From Oscillospiraceae bacterium MB08-C2-2 (lineage in GTDB: Bacteria > Bacillota > Clostridia > Oscillospirales > Ruminococcaceae), in contig CP141729.1 of NCBI GenBank assembly GCA_035621215.1, positions 1,262,944 to 1,326,943 on the forward strand: a stretch of 64,000 bases of DNA. The letters are read 5' to 3'. Made by a program: the position numbers and the translations under genes. Positions 15,395-24,426 of the stretch are shown in pieces. The notes beneath the pieces are model-generated. The model did not search any database and was not told the origin of the DNA. It worked only from the letters and a program-made list of their open reading frames with translations. Numbering within the stretch: position 1 is the stretch's first letter; each line of letters starts with the position of its first letter.

Positions 15395-16630
15395 ATGGAA
15401 GGAGACAACTGGATGGACATCCGAAGCGACCGCCAAAAAGGAATGAGCTACACAGAGATCGCCCGCAAGTACAACATAGACCCACGCACAGCAAAACGAT
15501 ATGCCCAGGCCGACACAAAACCGGTGTACAGCCTGACAGATCCCAAGCCATCAAAACTGGATCCATACAAAGAACAGATTGACGTGTGGCTGGAAGAAGC
15601 GCCGTATTCGGCGCTGCGGATACTGGAGAAGATCAAGGAAATGGGATTTCCGGGAGAATACTCCATCGTGAAGCACTACGTGCGAGGGAAAAAAGGACAG
15701 TTGGATGAGAAAGCAACGGTGCGGTTTGAGACGATGCCGGGGCTACAAGGCCAGGTGGACTGGGCATTCTTTGAAGATCATGTTGTGCTGGAAGATGGGA
15801 AACAGAAGAAGCTGTACTGCTTCCTGATGGTGCTGGGATACTCCCGGATGCGGTACATAGAATTTGTGACGGACATGAGCACCAACACGCTGATCCGCTG
15901 CCACCAGAACGCATTTCGGTACTTTCACGGCTACCCGGAGGAGATACTGTACGACAACATGAAGCAGGTGGTCGTCAAGCGTCTGCTCCGGCAGGAGGAC
16001 AGCACGCTCAACCGACAATTTGAGGATTTTGCTGGATTCTACGGGTTCAAGCCGGTATTGTGCCGACCCTACCGGGGCCAGACAAAGGGCAAGGTGGAGC
16101 GGACAGTGGCGTTTGTTCGGGATAATTTCATGGTGGGAATCCGGTACAATTCGCTTGACGACCTAAACGGACAGGCCGTGGCATGGTGCAACAAGGTCAA
16201 TGGGAAAGTGCACGCCACCACAAATGAGATTCCATTTGAGAGGCTAAAAAAAGAGGGCCTCAGCCCCCTTTCCAGAGAATATATCATCGACAAAATCAAC
16301 CTGCGCCGGGTACAAAAAGACTGCCTCATCTCGTATGCCGGCAATCAGTATTCTGTACCAGCAGAATACGTCGGCAGAGATGTGGCAGTCGTAGCCCTGG
16401 ACAACATGCTTGCCGCCTACTACGAAGGAAAGCAAATCGCCCTGCACCGCATATCGTACCAGAAAAAAGATATGGTAGTCAATGCCCAACATTACCGAAG
16501 ATTAACCCTTAAGCAATCATTTGACATCGAAAACACCTTGCTGGACGGCGACAATGTCATTGATTTTCCTATCCGGCCGCCAAGTCTGTCCGCATACGAT
16601 GAAGTAGCGGAGGTGGCGCAGTATGAGTGA
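15395..16630 (+). CDS. istA: IS21-family transposase IstA
   Basis: 411 residues, ATG 15395 behind AAAGGGTGG. An N-terminal HTH (MSYTEIARKYNIDPRTAKRY, about 17-36) precedes a rve-type DDE core with Asp122 (QVDWAFF), Asp187 (LYDNMK) and Glu235 (GKVERTVAF). A C-terminal Mu-transposase-like beta region (YAGNQYSVPAEYVG) follows. Length is normal and the frame is intact. Confidence 0.95.
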   Translation: MEGDNWMDIRSDRQKGMSYTEIARKYNIDPRTAKRYAQADTKPVYSLTDPKPSKLDPYKEQIDVWLEEAPYSALRILEKIKEMGFPGEYSIVKHYVRGKKGQLDEKATVRFETMPGLQGQVDWAFFEDHVVLEDGKQKKLYCFLMVLGYSRMRYIEFVTDMSTNTLIRCHQNAFRYFHGYPEEILYDNMKQVVVKRLLRQEDSTLNRQFEDFAGFYGFKPVLCRPYRGQTKGKVERTVAFVRDNFMVGIRYNSLDDLNGQAVAWCNKVNGKVHATTNEIPFERLKKEGLSPLSREYIIDKINLRRVQKDCLISYAGNQYSVPAEYVGRDVAVVALDNMLAAYYEGKQIALHRISYQKKDMVVNAQHYRRLTLKQSFDIENTLLDGDNVIDFPIRPPSLSAYDEVAEVAQYE

Positions 16631-17420
16631 AGTTTTGTACGAGCGACTCAAAGAAAACCTGGAATCCCTCAAAATGCGCAATACCCTGGAGATCATCGAC
16701 AACTACCTGGAACGAGCTATCAAGGATGAACTCAACATTGTGGATGTCCTCGATCATATCTTCACCGAAGAGGCTAGGAGCAAGCGTCAGAGAGCTTACG
16801 AGAAGCAGATTCAGATGTCCGGCTTCCCCATCAAGAAGACCTTGGAGGACTTTGATTTCTCTTTTCAACCCTCCATCGACAAGCGCCAGATCGACGAGCT
16901 TTCTACCATGCGGTTCGTGGAGAATGCTGAGAATGTAGTGTTTTTGGGGCCACCTGGCGTTGGCAAAACCCATCTGGCCAATGCGCTGGGTATGGTTGCC
17001 GCCAAAAACCGCTACTCCACCTACTACATCAACTGCCATACCCTCATTGAGCAGCTGAAGAAAAGCCACTACGAGAATCGGCTACCAGACAAACTCCGCA
17101 CCCTCATCCGTTACAAGGTGCTCATCATCGACGAAATTGGGTATTTGCCCATGGATATTCAAGGCGCTAACTTGTTCTTTCAACTCATTGCCAAAAGATA
17201 CGAGAAAGCCTCTACCATCTTTACCTCAAACAAGACTTTTTCCCAGTGGAATGAAGTTTTTGCCGATGTTACCATTGCTTCCGCTATCCTCGACAGAGTG
17301 CTTCACCACTGTACCGTCATCAACATCAAGGGCGAAAGTTATCGCCTGAAAGAGCGCAAAGAGTACATGAAGCAAAAGCAGCAAATCGTCAATACCTTGT
17401 TTGAGCAGAACGCTCAGTAA
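16623..17420 (+). CDS. istB: IS21-family helper ATPase IstB
   Basis: 265 residues. Walker A GPPGVGKT lies at 109-116 and Walker B VLIIDEIGYLP at about 161-171, with the IstB signature TSNKTFSQWNEVFAD and a C-terminal HCTVINIKGESYR. It overlaps istA by 8 bases, indicating translational coupling. It is the AAA+ ATPase that selects targets and activates IstA. Confidence 0.95.
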   Translation: MSEVLYERLKENLESLKMRNTLEIIDNYLERAIKDELNIVDVLDHIFTEEARSKRQRAYEKQIQMSGFPIKKTLEDFDFSFQPSIDKRQIDELSTMRFVENAENVVFLGPPGVGKTHLANALGMVAAKNRYSTYYINCHTLIEQLKKSHYENRLPDKLRTLIRYKVLIIDEIGYLPMDIQGANLFFQLIAKRYEKASTIFTSNKTFSQWNEVFADVTIASAILDRVLHHCTVINIKGESYRLKERKEYMKQKQQIVNTLFEQNAQ

Positions 17421-17690
17421 TCTAACTTTATACCCGACATTCCTCCCGCCGAAAACCTACAAAATTTATTCGGCGTTTTATTGCAAATTTAAACCGCCGT
17501 TGACACTTACAATCTATATAAAATCACGACAAGAAGGCTCTCACAAAGTCTTAGCAGATGCCATTACATCTCTAAGGCGCAAGTCTGGTTGCTACGCTAA
17601 CAGCGGCCAGACTGTGAGGTCTTATTTTTTTGTCAAAATAGTGTTCTTGCCGCCTAATGCAGCAGAAACGCTTTCCAAGCGCAATACCTT

Positions 17691-17893
17691 GAAATTGCCC
17701 GGAAGTACCACATCGACCCGTAGACGGCAAAGAAGTATGCACAAAGCGATACAAAGCCGGTGTACAGCCTGACAGATTCAAAGCCGTCGAAGTTGGACCC
17801 GTATAAGGAACAGATCATGATCTGGCTGGAGGAAGCCCCATACAGTGCGCTACGAATCTGGGAAAAGGTTAAGGGGCATGTGTTTATACTTTG
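17691..17893 (+). pseudogene. decayed istA fragment of a second IS21 copy
   Basis: Reads EIARKYHIDP, an in-frame TAG, then KPVYSLTDSKPSKLDPYKEQ, followed by WLEEAPYSALRIWEKVKG, matching residues 21-81 of the intact IstA upstream with several substitutions. It ends at a stop at 17893. It is the remnant of an older related IS21 next to the intact one. Confidence 0.85.
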
Positions 17894-17945
17894 AGTTTCT
17901 ATAAATATAAATGTCAATGATTTTTTAAATTGGGCTAAACAAAAA

Positions 17946-17980
17946 AGACGTGTGCATTCTCTGTCAAAATACACACGTCT
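17946..17980 (-). terminator. terminator of the FucU operon
   Basis: Arms AGACGTGTG (17946-17954) and CACACGTCT (17972-17980). On the minus strand the stem is followed by TTTTTTGTTT. It lies about 155 bases past the fucU stop. Confidence 0.65.
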
Positions 17981-18059
17981 AAATGTCCCTCGTTATTCAA
18001 GGGCCGCGAACTCTAGGTAAAAGAAAAGTCATGGAAAACGAATGCTATGGCTGCCGCTT

Positions 18060-18094
18060 TGGCAAAGACAAGCGGGATCGAGCCGCTGACCTCT
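18060..18094 (-). other. tRNA 3'-end-like sequence (possible attachment-site relic)
   Basis: On the minus strand GAGAGGTCAGCGGCTCGATC is followed by CCGCTTGTCTTTGCCA. This gives a T-arm (AGCGG / CCGCT around CTCGATC), a 3' acceptor strand and CCA, and closely resembles the 3' end of a bacterial tRNA-Ala. The expected D-arm and anticodon arm are not found upstream of it, so it is not an intact tRNA. It lies between the mobile region and the sugar locus, where an integrated element would leave an attachment-site copy. Confidence 0.5.
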
Positions 18095-18134
18095 CGAATG
18101 CCGGAGCACAACCTCTCAGCACAAAGTTCAGCGA

Positions 18135-18566
18135 TCACCCCATTACGACGCCCTTTTTCAGAATGACATTGGCATACAATGCGGTTTCACCGGTAGTCAC
18201 CACCGCATAGGCTTTGGATGCCCGCTCATAAAACTCGGTTTTATGTATAGCCACTTCTCTGTTGCCGCCGGGTTCATGATTGCCGATAATTTCCCGATAC
18301 TGCTCCCAAATCTCTGGAACATAGGGGTCATTGGGTAGCACCGCCATGTAGATGACAGGATTCTCCACATAGCTGTCTAGGGGGAGAAAGCGCAGAATAG
18401 CATCCAAAATCTCTGGGATATCGTGTCCGTCACAGCGCACCACCCGCTGGGGATGTCCAAAGCGGGGATAGTTGCCGTCTGCTATCAGTAGCTCGTCGCC
18501 GTGCCCCATTTCCATCAGCACCTTGAGCAGTTCGGGGGTGAGAATGCTGGGTATCCCTTTTAGCAT
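18135..18566 (-). CDS. fucU: FucU/RbsD-family sugar mutarotase
   Basis: 143 residues, matching FucU along its whole length: MLKGIPSILTPELLKVL, MGHGDELLIADGNYP with the catalytic-site His22, LDSYVENPV, FYERASKAYAVVTTGE and the ending LKKGV. FucU interconverts alpha and beta anomers of fucose and related sugars so that downstream enzymes receive the right form. It is the last gene of the minus-strand catabolic operon, 15 bases after the aldo-keto reductase gene. The sugar acted on here may not be fucose, as no fucose isomerase or fuculose kinase/aldolase set is visible. Confidence 0.9.
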   Translation of the reverse strand: MLKGIPSILTPELLKVLMEMGHGDELLIADGNYPRFGHPQRVVRCDGHDIPEILDAILRFLPLDSYVENPVIYMAVLPNDPYVPEIWEQYREIIGNHEPGGNREVAIHKTEFYERASKAYAVVTTGETALYANVILKKGVVMG

Positions 18567-18581
18567 AACCTGGTATCCTCC

Positions 18582-19595
18582 TTACTTTGTAATGGTGCCG
18601 TTCAGATCCCACAGATCTTCCCAGCCCTTGGCTTTGTCCCACAAAAACACCTGCCCTTTTATGAGGCGGCAGTTTTTATCCACCGCTGCCAGTACCTTCA
18701 TCTCCTCGGGAGTGAGGGGGTCTTCCAGTGCGCAGCGCAGGTTGCTTTCATAGTATGCAGGCTCTACTGCAAAGGGAATGGGAATCTGCCCACGCTCAAC
18801 CGCCCATTTCAGGCAGATAATGGCAGGGTGAACCTTGTGTGCTTTGGCGATTTCCACCAGCTCGGGAATTTCGATATCCACCACATCTTCATCGGTTTTA
18901 TCCCGGTCAGGCCGCAGGGGTGAGCCGATGGGGCAAAAGCCGATGGGCTGTATCCCTCTTTCAACACAGTACTGGAAAAGCTCCGGCTGCTGGAAGCTGG
19001 GGTGCAGCTCCATTTCGATAAGGGCGGGCTGAATGCGGCAGAGGGGCAGCACGGCTTCTAGCTTGGGGATGGTCATGCTGGACATGCCGATGCTCTTGAC
19101 CAGGCCCATATCCACCAGACGCTCCATTTGCCGCCATGTGTTCATAAAACGCTCTACCGAAAAGGGCTTAGAGTCGGGATTGCGGGCATCGGCATCACAG
19201 CCGGGGGCATGATAGTTGGGGAAAGGCCAATGCACGAAAAAGGCGTCTACGTATTCAAGCTTTAGATCCTTGAGAGTTTTGGCAAGGGAAAGCAGCACAT
19301 CCCCCTGACCATGCATATCGTTCCAGACCTTGGATGTGATGAAGAGCTCATCTCTCTGCACGGTGCCGTCCTGTATGGCCTGGTGAAATACTTCGCCAAT
19401 CAGGTGCTCGTTGCCGTAAACAGCAGCACAGTCAAAGAGGCGATAACCAAATTGGATGGCACCCTTAACAGCTTTTGAAACCTGGTCGGGGCTGAAACGG
19501 TCAGAGCCAAAAGTACCCATGCCGATAGCGGGAATCTGCTGGCCGGTTCGCAGGGTATGCTTGGGTACCAGATCGGGATGAATGGTATTGGACAT
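18582..19595 (-). CDS. aldo/keto reductase
   Basis: 337 residues, ATG 19595 behind GAAGGATG. The catalytic tetrad is present: Asp55 and Tyr60 (RLFDCAAVYGNE), Lys89 (ITSKVWND) and His122 (FVHWPFP). A C-terminal NADP-binding region contains RCALEDPLTPEEM. It reduces a sugar or aldehyde carbonyl with NAD(P)H, or runs the reverse oxidation. It lies in the catabolic operon between the PfkB kinase and FucU, so a polyol/aldose interconversion feeding the pathway is likely; the exact substrate is unknown. Confidence 0.88.
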   Translation of the reverse strand: MSNTIHPDLVPKHTLRTGQQIPAIGMGTFGSDRFSPDQVSKAVKGAIQFGYRLFDCAAVYGNEHLIGEVFHQAIQDGTVQRDELFITSKVWNDMHGQGDVLLSLAKTLKDLKLEYVDAFFVHWPFPNYHAPGCDADARNPDSKPFSVERFMNTWRQMERLVDMGLVKSIGMSSMTIPKLEAVLPLCRIQPALIEMELHPSFQQPELFQYCVERGIQPIGFCPIGSPLRPDRDKTDEDVVDIEIPELVEIAKAHKVHPAIICLKWAVERGQIPIPFAVEPAYYESNLRCALEDPLTPEEMKVLAAVDKNCRLIKGQVFLWDKAKGWEDLWDLNGTITK

Positions 19596-19613
19596 AATGC
19601 ATCCTTCTTTCTA

Positions 19614-20549
19614 TTAATGAAGTTGTTTCACTTCTATCTCTTTTTGCAGCTGTGGCACCACGGTGGGGTCAAAGCTGCCGGTTTCCAGGGTCATGGCGTT
19701 GGCATTGGCTACAGCAGAGGCAAAGCCCAGCAGTGTGGGGGCATCATATCCATGCAGCAAGCCCACTGCAAAGCCCGCCACCATGCAGTCACCACAGCCG
19801 ACGGTATTAACCACCTCAAGGGCATCAAGAGCATTGCTTTGGAACACACCCTCTTTGCAGACGAGGATACACCCTTCTTTGCCTAAAGAGATGACCACAT
19901 ATTCAATGCCCCCTGCATGCAAGCTCTGGGCTGACTCAATCAACTCTTGCCGGTTGGCGGGGGCAGCCCCCATGATCTGTGCAATCTCGTCGGTATTAGG
20001 CTTGATTAGGGTTGGCCTTTCTGCCACTGCCTGCTTCAGGGGCTGGCCGCTGGTGTCCAGTATCACCGCAACTCCGGCCTGCCTTGCCATTCGCACCAGC
20101 GTGGCGTAAATATCGGCGGGCAGATTGCCCGGCACGCTACCCGAAATAACCGTCACACAGCTGGCTGCAAGGGCTGCTTGGTATTGGGTGAGAAAGGCTT
20201 CCAGCTCTCGAGGGGAGATATCCTGCCCTGGCTCTAAAAATTCCGTGTGTTTTTGGGTGCGCATATCCCGTACATTGATACAGATACGGGTATTGCCCGC
20301 AGCAGCAGTGAAGCTGTCACGAATGCCCGTCTGCCCCAGCAGCTGCCGGATATAGCGGCCGTTGTGCCCACCCAGAAAGCCTGTGGCCTCCACCATTTCA
20401 CCCAGAAGGGCAATGGCTTTAGAGACATTCAGTCCCTTTCCCCCGGCGGTATCCACCACCTGCCTGACACGCATCACCGATTGGGGATTCATGCTTTCCA
20501 CCAGATAAAGCTTATCCAAAGAAGCATTGAGAGTCACTGTGGTAATCAC
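19614..20549 (-). CDS. PfkB-family sugar-phosphate kinase (1-phosphofructokinase/tagatose-6-phosphate kinase type)
   Basis: 311 residues from GTG 20549 (GGGGGTGAG upstream). It has N-terminal TLNASLDKLY, the GGKGLN motif at 36-41, and the C-terminal signature NTVGCGDCMVAGF with catalytic base Asp254 (GCGD in place of the usual GAGD). Length and motifs are those of the FruK/LacC branch, which phosphorylates fructose 1-phosphate or tagatose 6-phosphate to the bisphosphate. Position next to a GatD-like dehydrogenase and a GatY-like aldolase favours tagatose 6-phosphate, by inference. Confidence 0.85.
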   Translation of the reverse strand: MITTVTLNASLDKLYLVESMNPQSVMRVRQVVDTAGGKGLNVSKAIALLGEMVEATGFLGGHNGRYIRQLLGQTGIRDSFTAAAGNTRICINVRDMRTQKHTEFLEPGQDISPRELEAFLTQYQAALAASCVTVISGSVPGNLPADIYATLVRMARQAGVAVILDTSGQPLKQAVAERPTLIKPNTDEIAQIMGAAPANRQELIESAQSLHAGGIEYVVISLGKEGCILVCKEGVFQSNALDALEVVNTVGCGDCMVAGFAVGLLHGYDAPTLLGFASAVANANAMTLETGSFDPTVVPQLQKEIEVKQLH

Positions 20550-20563
20550 CTGCTCACCCCCTT

Positions 20564-21607
20564 TCAGTTGTTCACCAGCATAACCTTGCCGTGCACTTGG
20601 GACGGGTCACGGTATAAGGCAAAGGCTTTGGCCGCATCGCTTAAGGGGAAGGTCTTATAGATAAGGGCAGGGTCAAACTTCAGTTGGCCGGTGGCAAAAT
20701 AATGGGCGGTAAGCTCCCATTCCTTACCGGGGAAAGGCGCACTATAGCTCATCCAGCTGCCGGTGAGAAAAAATTCTTTGCGGTTCATTTTCTCCCACAA
20801 TGCGGGGGTAAAGGTCAGTTCAACATGAGGGGTGCCAATGAAACAGACATGGGCTTTATTGCCTGCCAGTTCAAAGGCCATCTTCATGGTTGCGGGGTGG
20901 CCTGCTGTTTCAAAAACGTAGTGATAACCGCCCTCTGCGAGAGCCAAGCTTTTTTCGATGAAGCCCTCTTCCCGGGTGTTGATGGTTTCATCAGCGCCCA
21001 GCCGCTTGGCAAGCTCCAGCCTGCCGGGGTCGATGTCAAACACAACCACCTTTTTAGCCCCATAGATTTTGGCCCACTGCATGGTAAACAAGCCGATGGT
21101 GCCGCCGCCTAAAACAGCCACACAGCCGCCGCCCTTATAGTTGTTGCACAGAAGCCCATGCAACGCCACAGTGGAGGGTTCAAACATGGCCGCCTGTGTA
21201 TAAGGAATGGACGGGTCATATTTCACGGCGTTAACGGCGGGAATCACCACATACTCCGCAAAGCTGCCCTGCTGACGTGAGCCGATGAAGCTGTAGTGCC
21301 TGCACAGCGCATAGTTGCCCTGCTGGCAATCTCCGCAGCGCAGACAGGGCACCAGCGGTGCGCCGGAAACGGTGTCGCCCGGCTGCAGGCCGGTTACATC
21401 GTCAGCCACCTCTGTCACATCGCCGGCAAATTCATGACCCAACACAACGGGGTAAAAGTGGGCGCCGCTGTGCAGCACCCGAGGCACGTCAGAGCCGCAG
21501 ATGCCGGTGGCTCTGACCCGCACCTTGACAGTGCCGGGCTGTAGCTCGGGGTCGGGAAAACCTTCATAACGAATGTCCTCGTTGGCATAAAGTACAGCTG
21601 CTTTCAT
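20564..21607 (-). CDS. zinc-dependent polyol(-phosphate) dehydrogenase, GatD-like
   Basis: 347 residues; its ATG overlaps the FGGY-kinase stop by one base (TGATG). Catalytic zinc ligands are Cys37 (GICGSD) and His58-Glu59 (LGHEF); the structural zinc Cys are 88, 91, 94 and 102. The Rossmann motif is GGGTIG (167-172). Similarity to galactitol-1-phosphate 5-dehydrogenase is clear in GSDVPRVLHSGAHFYPVVLGH and in FIGSRQQGSFAEYV. It would oxidise galactitol 1-phosphate to tagatose 6-phosphate, though sorbitol- or other polyol-type substrates are possible. Confidence 0.85.
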   Translation of the reverse strand: MKAAVLYANEDIRYEGFPDPELQPGTVKVRVRATGICGSDVPRVLHSGAHFYPVVLGHEFAGDVTEVADDVTGLQPGDTVSGAPLVPCLRCGDCQQGNYALCRHYSFIGSRQQGSFAEYVVIPAVNAVKYDPSIPYTQAAMFEPSTVALHGLLCNNYKGGGCVAVLGGGTIGLFTMQWAKIYGAKKVVVFDIDPGRLELAKRLGADETINTREEGFIEKSLALAEGGYHYVFETAGHPATMKMAFELAGNKAHVCFIGTPHVELTFTPALWEKMNRKEFFLTGSWMSYSAPFPGKEWELTAHYFATGQLKFDPALIYKTFPLSDAAKAFALYRDPSQVHGKVMLVNN

Positions 21608-23127
21608 CAGGGGGTGGCCTCCTTTTTCATCAATGGCCCCAGCTGGGTATATAACGCCCGGTAGGTGTCAAAGCCTGCGTTGTATGCAGCTGCGGCAGAT
21701 TGGTCTGGCTCATGGGTGCGGGTTACCTGAACCGATAACGCCACGGCCTCTTCAAAGCTGGAATAAAAGCCAACCCCTACACCCGCCAATATGGCGGCGC
21801 CCAGCACCGTTGCAGTGTCGGAGGATGGCACATCAATGGGCTTGCCGGTGATATCGCTCTTCATCTGAGTCCAGATACGGCTGTTTGCAGCACCACCCAT
21901 GGCTCGCAGGCGCTCTACCTTAGCGCCGGCTTTTTCCGCTATCATCAGGTTGTGACGCAACGAGTATGCAACACCTTCCATGCTGGCCCGAATCAAATGC
22001 CCACGGGTTTTGCTATAATCCAAACCATAGTAAACACCCTTGGCGTAAGGGTTCCAAATAGGAGAGCGTTCACCCGCCATGTAGGGCAAAAACACCAACC
22101 CGTCAGAGCCAGGGGCAACCTGCCGGGCAAGCTGATCCATCTCGTACAGGCTGTGGGTGCCTGCATTGCGTGCAGTCTCACGCTCAGCAGCACCCAGCTG
22201 CTCTTCAAACCAGCGGATAACACCGCCGCCGCCCACGGTGCCGCCCTGCAGCAGCCACCGGCCGGGCACCACATGATGGCTGAGAATAAGCCTTGGGTCA
22301 GCACTGTATTGGTCAATGCAGATGCTCATGCCACCGGCCTGCCCGCCCTGCTCCTGGGTTTCACCGCTGTGTAAAACCCCCGCCCCTAAGGTGCCGCAGG
22401 CTGCATCCAGCCCTCCTGCCGCCACCGGAGTGCCCGGGGCTAACCCGCATTGGCGGGCCGCTTCTGGGGTGATATGCCCCACAATCTGGTGGCACTGGGC
22501 AATGTCGGGCAATAGGCTTGGGCTGATGCCCAGTTCGCAGCAAAGCTCTTTGTTCCAACTGCCTTTGCGCATATCAAAGCAGTGTAAGCCATAGCCTTGA
22601 GAAATATCTTGGCTTATTTCTCCCGTTAGGCGGTACACGATATAGCTGTTTGCCTGCAAAATTTTATCGGCCTTTTTATAAAGCTCTGGTCGGTGAGTTT
22701 TGTACCATAAAATTTTGGGCAGCGAATAGGTGGGCTGTAGGGGGTTGCCGCATACCTCAAAGATGGCCTGCTCACCCACAGTTTCTCTTAAGCTGTTACA
22801 GATGTCTGCGGATCTGGTATCCATCCAGATAGGGGTGTTGCATAGCAGCTGGCCCTCTTTGTCCAGTGCAATAGCCGACCAGCTTTGACCGTCAATGCCC
22901 ACCCCAGCAATAGCTTGGGGGGATATGCTGTGTTCGGTTAAAAGCTCGTTCACGGCCCGGCAGATTGCCTGCCACCATTCATCGGGATTTTGCTCTGCCC
23001 AACCCTGCCTGGGGTAATAGACGGCATAAGGTGCGTTTGTTTGGGCAACTGCTGTGCCCTGACGGTCAAATAACGCCACCTTACAGGCCGAGGTGCCCAC
23101 ATCAATGGCTAGAATATAGGTATCCAT
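21607..23127 (-). CDS. FGGY-family carbohydrate kinase (XylB-like)
   Basis: 506 residues, ATG 23127 behind GAAAGGAG. The N-terminal ATPase fold shows AIDVGTSACKVALFD and GVGIDGQSWSAIALD, then PIWMDTRSA. The catalytic Asp region GGLDAACGTLGAG and the C-terminal FLPYMAGERSPIW, AMGGAANSRIW and GAAILAGVGVGFY follow. This is the xylulokinase branch, but the branch also phosphorylates polyols and other ketoses. As the locus imports sugar by ABC transport, not PTS, this kinase probably makes the first phosphorylated intermediate. It is the first gene of the unit after operator 23144-23161. Confidence 0.9.
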   Translation of the reverse strand: MDTYILAIDVGTSACKVALFDRQGTAVAQTNAPYAVYYPRQGWAEQNPDEWWQAICRAVNELLTEHSISPQAIAGVGIDGQSWSAIALDKEGQLLCNTPIWMDTRSADICNSLRETVGEQAIFEVCGNPLQPTYSLPKILWYKTHRPELYKKADKILQANSYIVYRLTGEISQDISQGYGLHCFDMRKGSWNKELCCELGISPSLLPDIAQCHQIVGHITPEAARQCGLAPGTPVAAGGLDAACGTLGAGVLHSGETQEQGGQAGGMSICIDQYSADPRLILSHHVVPGRWLLQGGTVGGGGVIRWFEEQLGAAERETARNAGTHSLYEMDQLARQVAPGSDGLVFLPYMAGERSPIWNPYAKGVYYGLDYSKTRGHLIRASMEGVAYSLRHNLMIAEKAGAKVERLRAMGGAANSRIWTQMKSDITGKPIDVPSSDTATVLGAAILAGVGVGFYSSFEEAVALSVQVTRTHEPDQSAAAAYNAGFDTYRALYTQLGPLMKKEATP

Positions 23128-23143
23128 AACGGCTCCTTTCTCA

Positions 23144-23161
23144 AAACGAAACGTTTCGTTT
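23144..23161. promoter_or_regulatory. LacI-family operator upstream of the FGGY kinase
   Basis: Perfect 18-bp palindrome AAACGAAACGTTTCGTTT, 17 bases upstream of the kinase start. It shares its core with operators at 25305 and 28329, which points to the LacI repressor encoded next door. Confidence 0.8.
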
Positions 23162-23216
23162 AATTCGCTAAAGAATGGGCGGTAGCCACCGCCCGACTAT
23201 GAAACCGTAAAAGCAC

Positions 23217-24218
23217 TCATATCTTTCTGATGGATTCTCCCAATAAAACATCGGTTGACAGGGTAACCACCTGCGGGGCATGGCCGCCATGTTCGTCAAG
23301 CTGGGTGAGCAGTATTTCTGCCACTGCTTCACCAATGCCCTCCAAGGGCTGGGTAATGATGGTGAGCCTTGGGCGAATCACACGGGAGAGCTGCTGGTTA
23401 TCAAAGCCGATGAGCGATATCTGGTTGGGCATTTGCACCCCCAGCTCGTTTAAGGCAATGATAGCACCTAAAGTCATTTCATAGTTGGTGACAAAGGCCG
23501 CCGTCATGCCTGGCCGCCTCAGCAGCCGTTTCATGCTTTCATAACCGCCCTGTACCGAATAGTCGCTGTAGACAACCAAAGATGCATCCTGAAGCAGACC
23601 ATTGGCAAGCATAATCTGGGAGTAACCCAAAAGACGCTGCTGTGAGGTATAAACATCCTGAGGGCCCAGAATGATCCCCACCTCCCGGTGACCTGCCTCC
23701 AGCAGCAGGGATGTAGCGTGGGAGGAAGCCCCAACGTTATCCACCAAAACGGCGCTGACCTTGTCTTTCAGGCTGTAAATCATGCGGTCAATGAGCACTA
23801 CCGGCAGCTTTTTTTCAAATGCAGCGGTCAAATGCATGCCGTCCTTAGAAACCGGCATGCTTATGATACCATCCACCTGTTTGCCCAGCAAAAACCGAAC
23901 CGCTTCTACTTCACGCTGGGGGTCTGAGCCGCAATCACAGATGATGACGGCATAACCGCTCCTTCGCAGGATTTCCTCCACAATGGTAATAATCGAGGTG
24001 ATAAACACGTTGCTCAGCTCGGGAATGACTACCCCCACCGTGCGGGAACGGCTGGTTTTAAGCCCTCTGGCAAATTCGTTCACCGTGTAGCCCAGCTTTT
24101 CAATGGCTAGTTCAATGGCTGCCTTGTTTTGGTCCAGCACATGACCGCCGTTGAGATATTTTGAAATAGTGGCCAACCCAAGGCCGGTTTCTTTTGCAAT
24201 GTCTTTCATGGTTGCCAT
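23217..24218 (-). CDS. LacI-family transcriptional repressor
   Basis: 333 residues. The N-terminal HTH is MKDIAKETGLGLATISKYLNG with the hinge helix following (NEFARGLKTSRSRTVGVV). A periplasmic-binding-like sensor domain occupies residues about 60-330 (RTVGVVIPELSNVF, IGFDNQQLSRVIRPRLT). It lies between the aldolase and the FGGY kinase operon. Three palindromes with core CGAAACG/TTTCG sit in front of the aldolase, the kinase and the transporter operon, so it probably represses all three until an intermediate binds. Confidence 0.92.
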   Translation of the reverse strand: MATMKDIAKETGLGLATISKYLNGGHVLDQNKAAIELAIEKLGYTVNEFARGLKTSRSRTVGVVIPELSNVFITSIITIVEEILRRSGYAVIICDCGSDPQREVEAVRFLLGKQVDGIISMPVSKDGMHLTAAFEKKLPVVLIDRMIYSLKDKVSAVLVDNVGASSHATSLLLEAGHREVGIILGPQDVYTSQQRLLGYSQIMLANGLLQDASLVVYSDYSVQGGYESMKRLLRRPGMTAAFVTNYEMTLGAIIALNELGVQMPNQISLIGFDNQQLSRVIRPRLTIITQPLEGIGEAVAEILLTQLDEHGGHAPQVVTLSTDVLLGESIRKI

Positions 24219-24426
24219 AGCGCTTTTCTCCGTTCTTATAGGGAACCCACTTTTTAACCGGCTCCCAGGGCATTTCTGAAAAGGGAAAAACGGCGGCTAT
24301 TTCGCTAGGCAAGAGGGCTTTCAAAGCAAAAATCGCAAGAATAATGCATTTATTCCAAGTATTTTTGACGCAAAAAGTGCCTTGCTGAGTAGAAATAGAC
24401 AAAGTCTTCGGGCTTTCAGATAGCCC

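Larger units (their letters stand above)
15273..17505 (+). mobile_element. IS21-family insertion sequence
   Basis: About 2.23 kb, bounded by TGTCAGCGCCG at 15273 and its inverted counterpart CGCCGTTGACA ending at 17505 (ends start TGTCA, imperfect repeats). It contains istA and istB with an 8-base overlap. No clear target duplication is visible, consistent with rearrangement on one side. A decayed second istA piece lies 185 bases downstream. Confidence 0.88.

Noticed and set aside
18060-18135. Complete tRNA gene
   Set aside because: Only the T-arm and 3' acceptor strand are recognisable; the D-arm and anticodon stem do not form, and the region runs into the fucU end.
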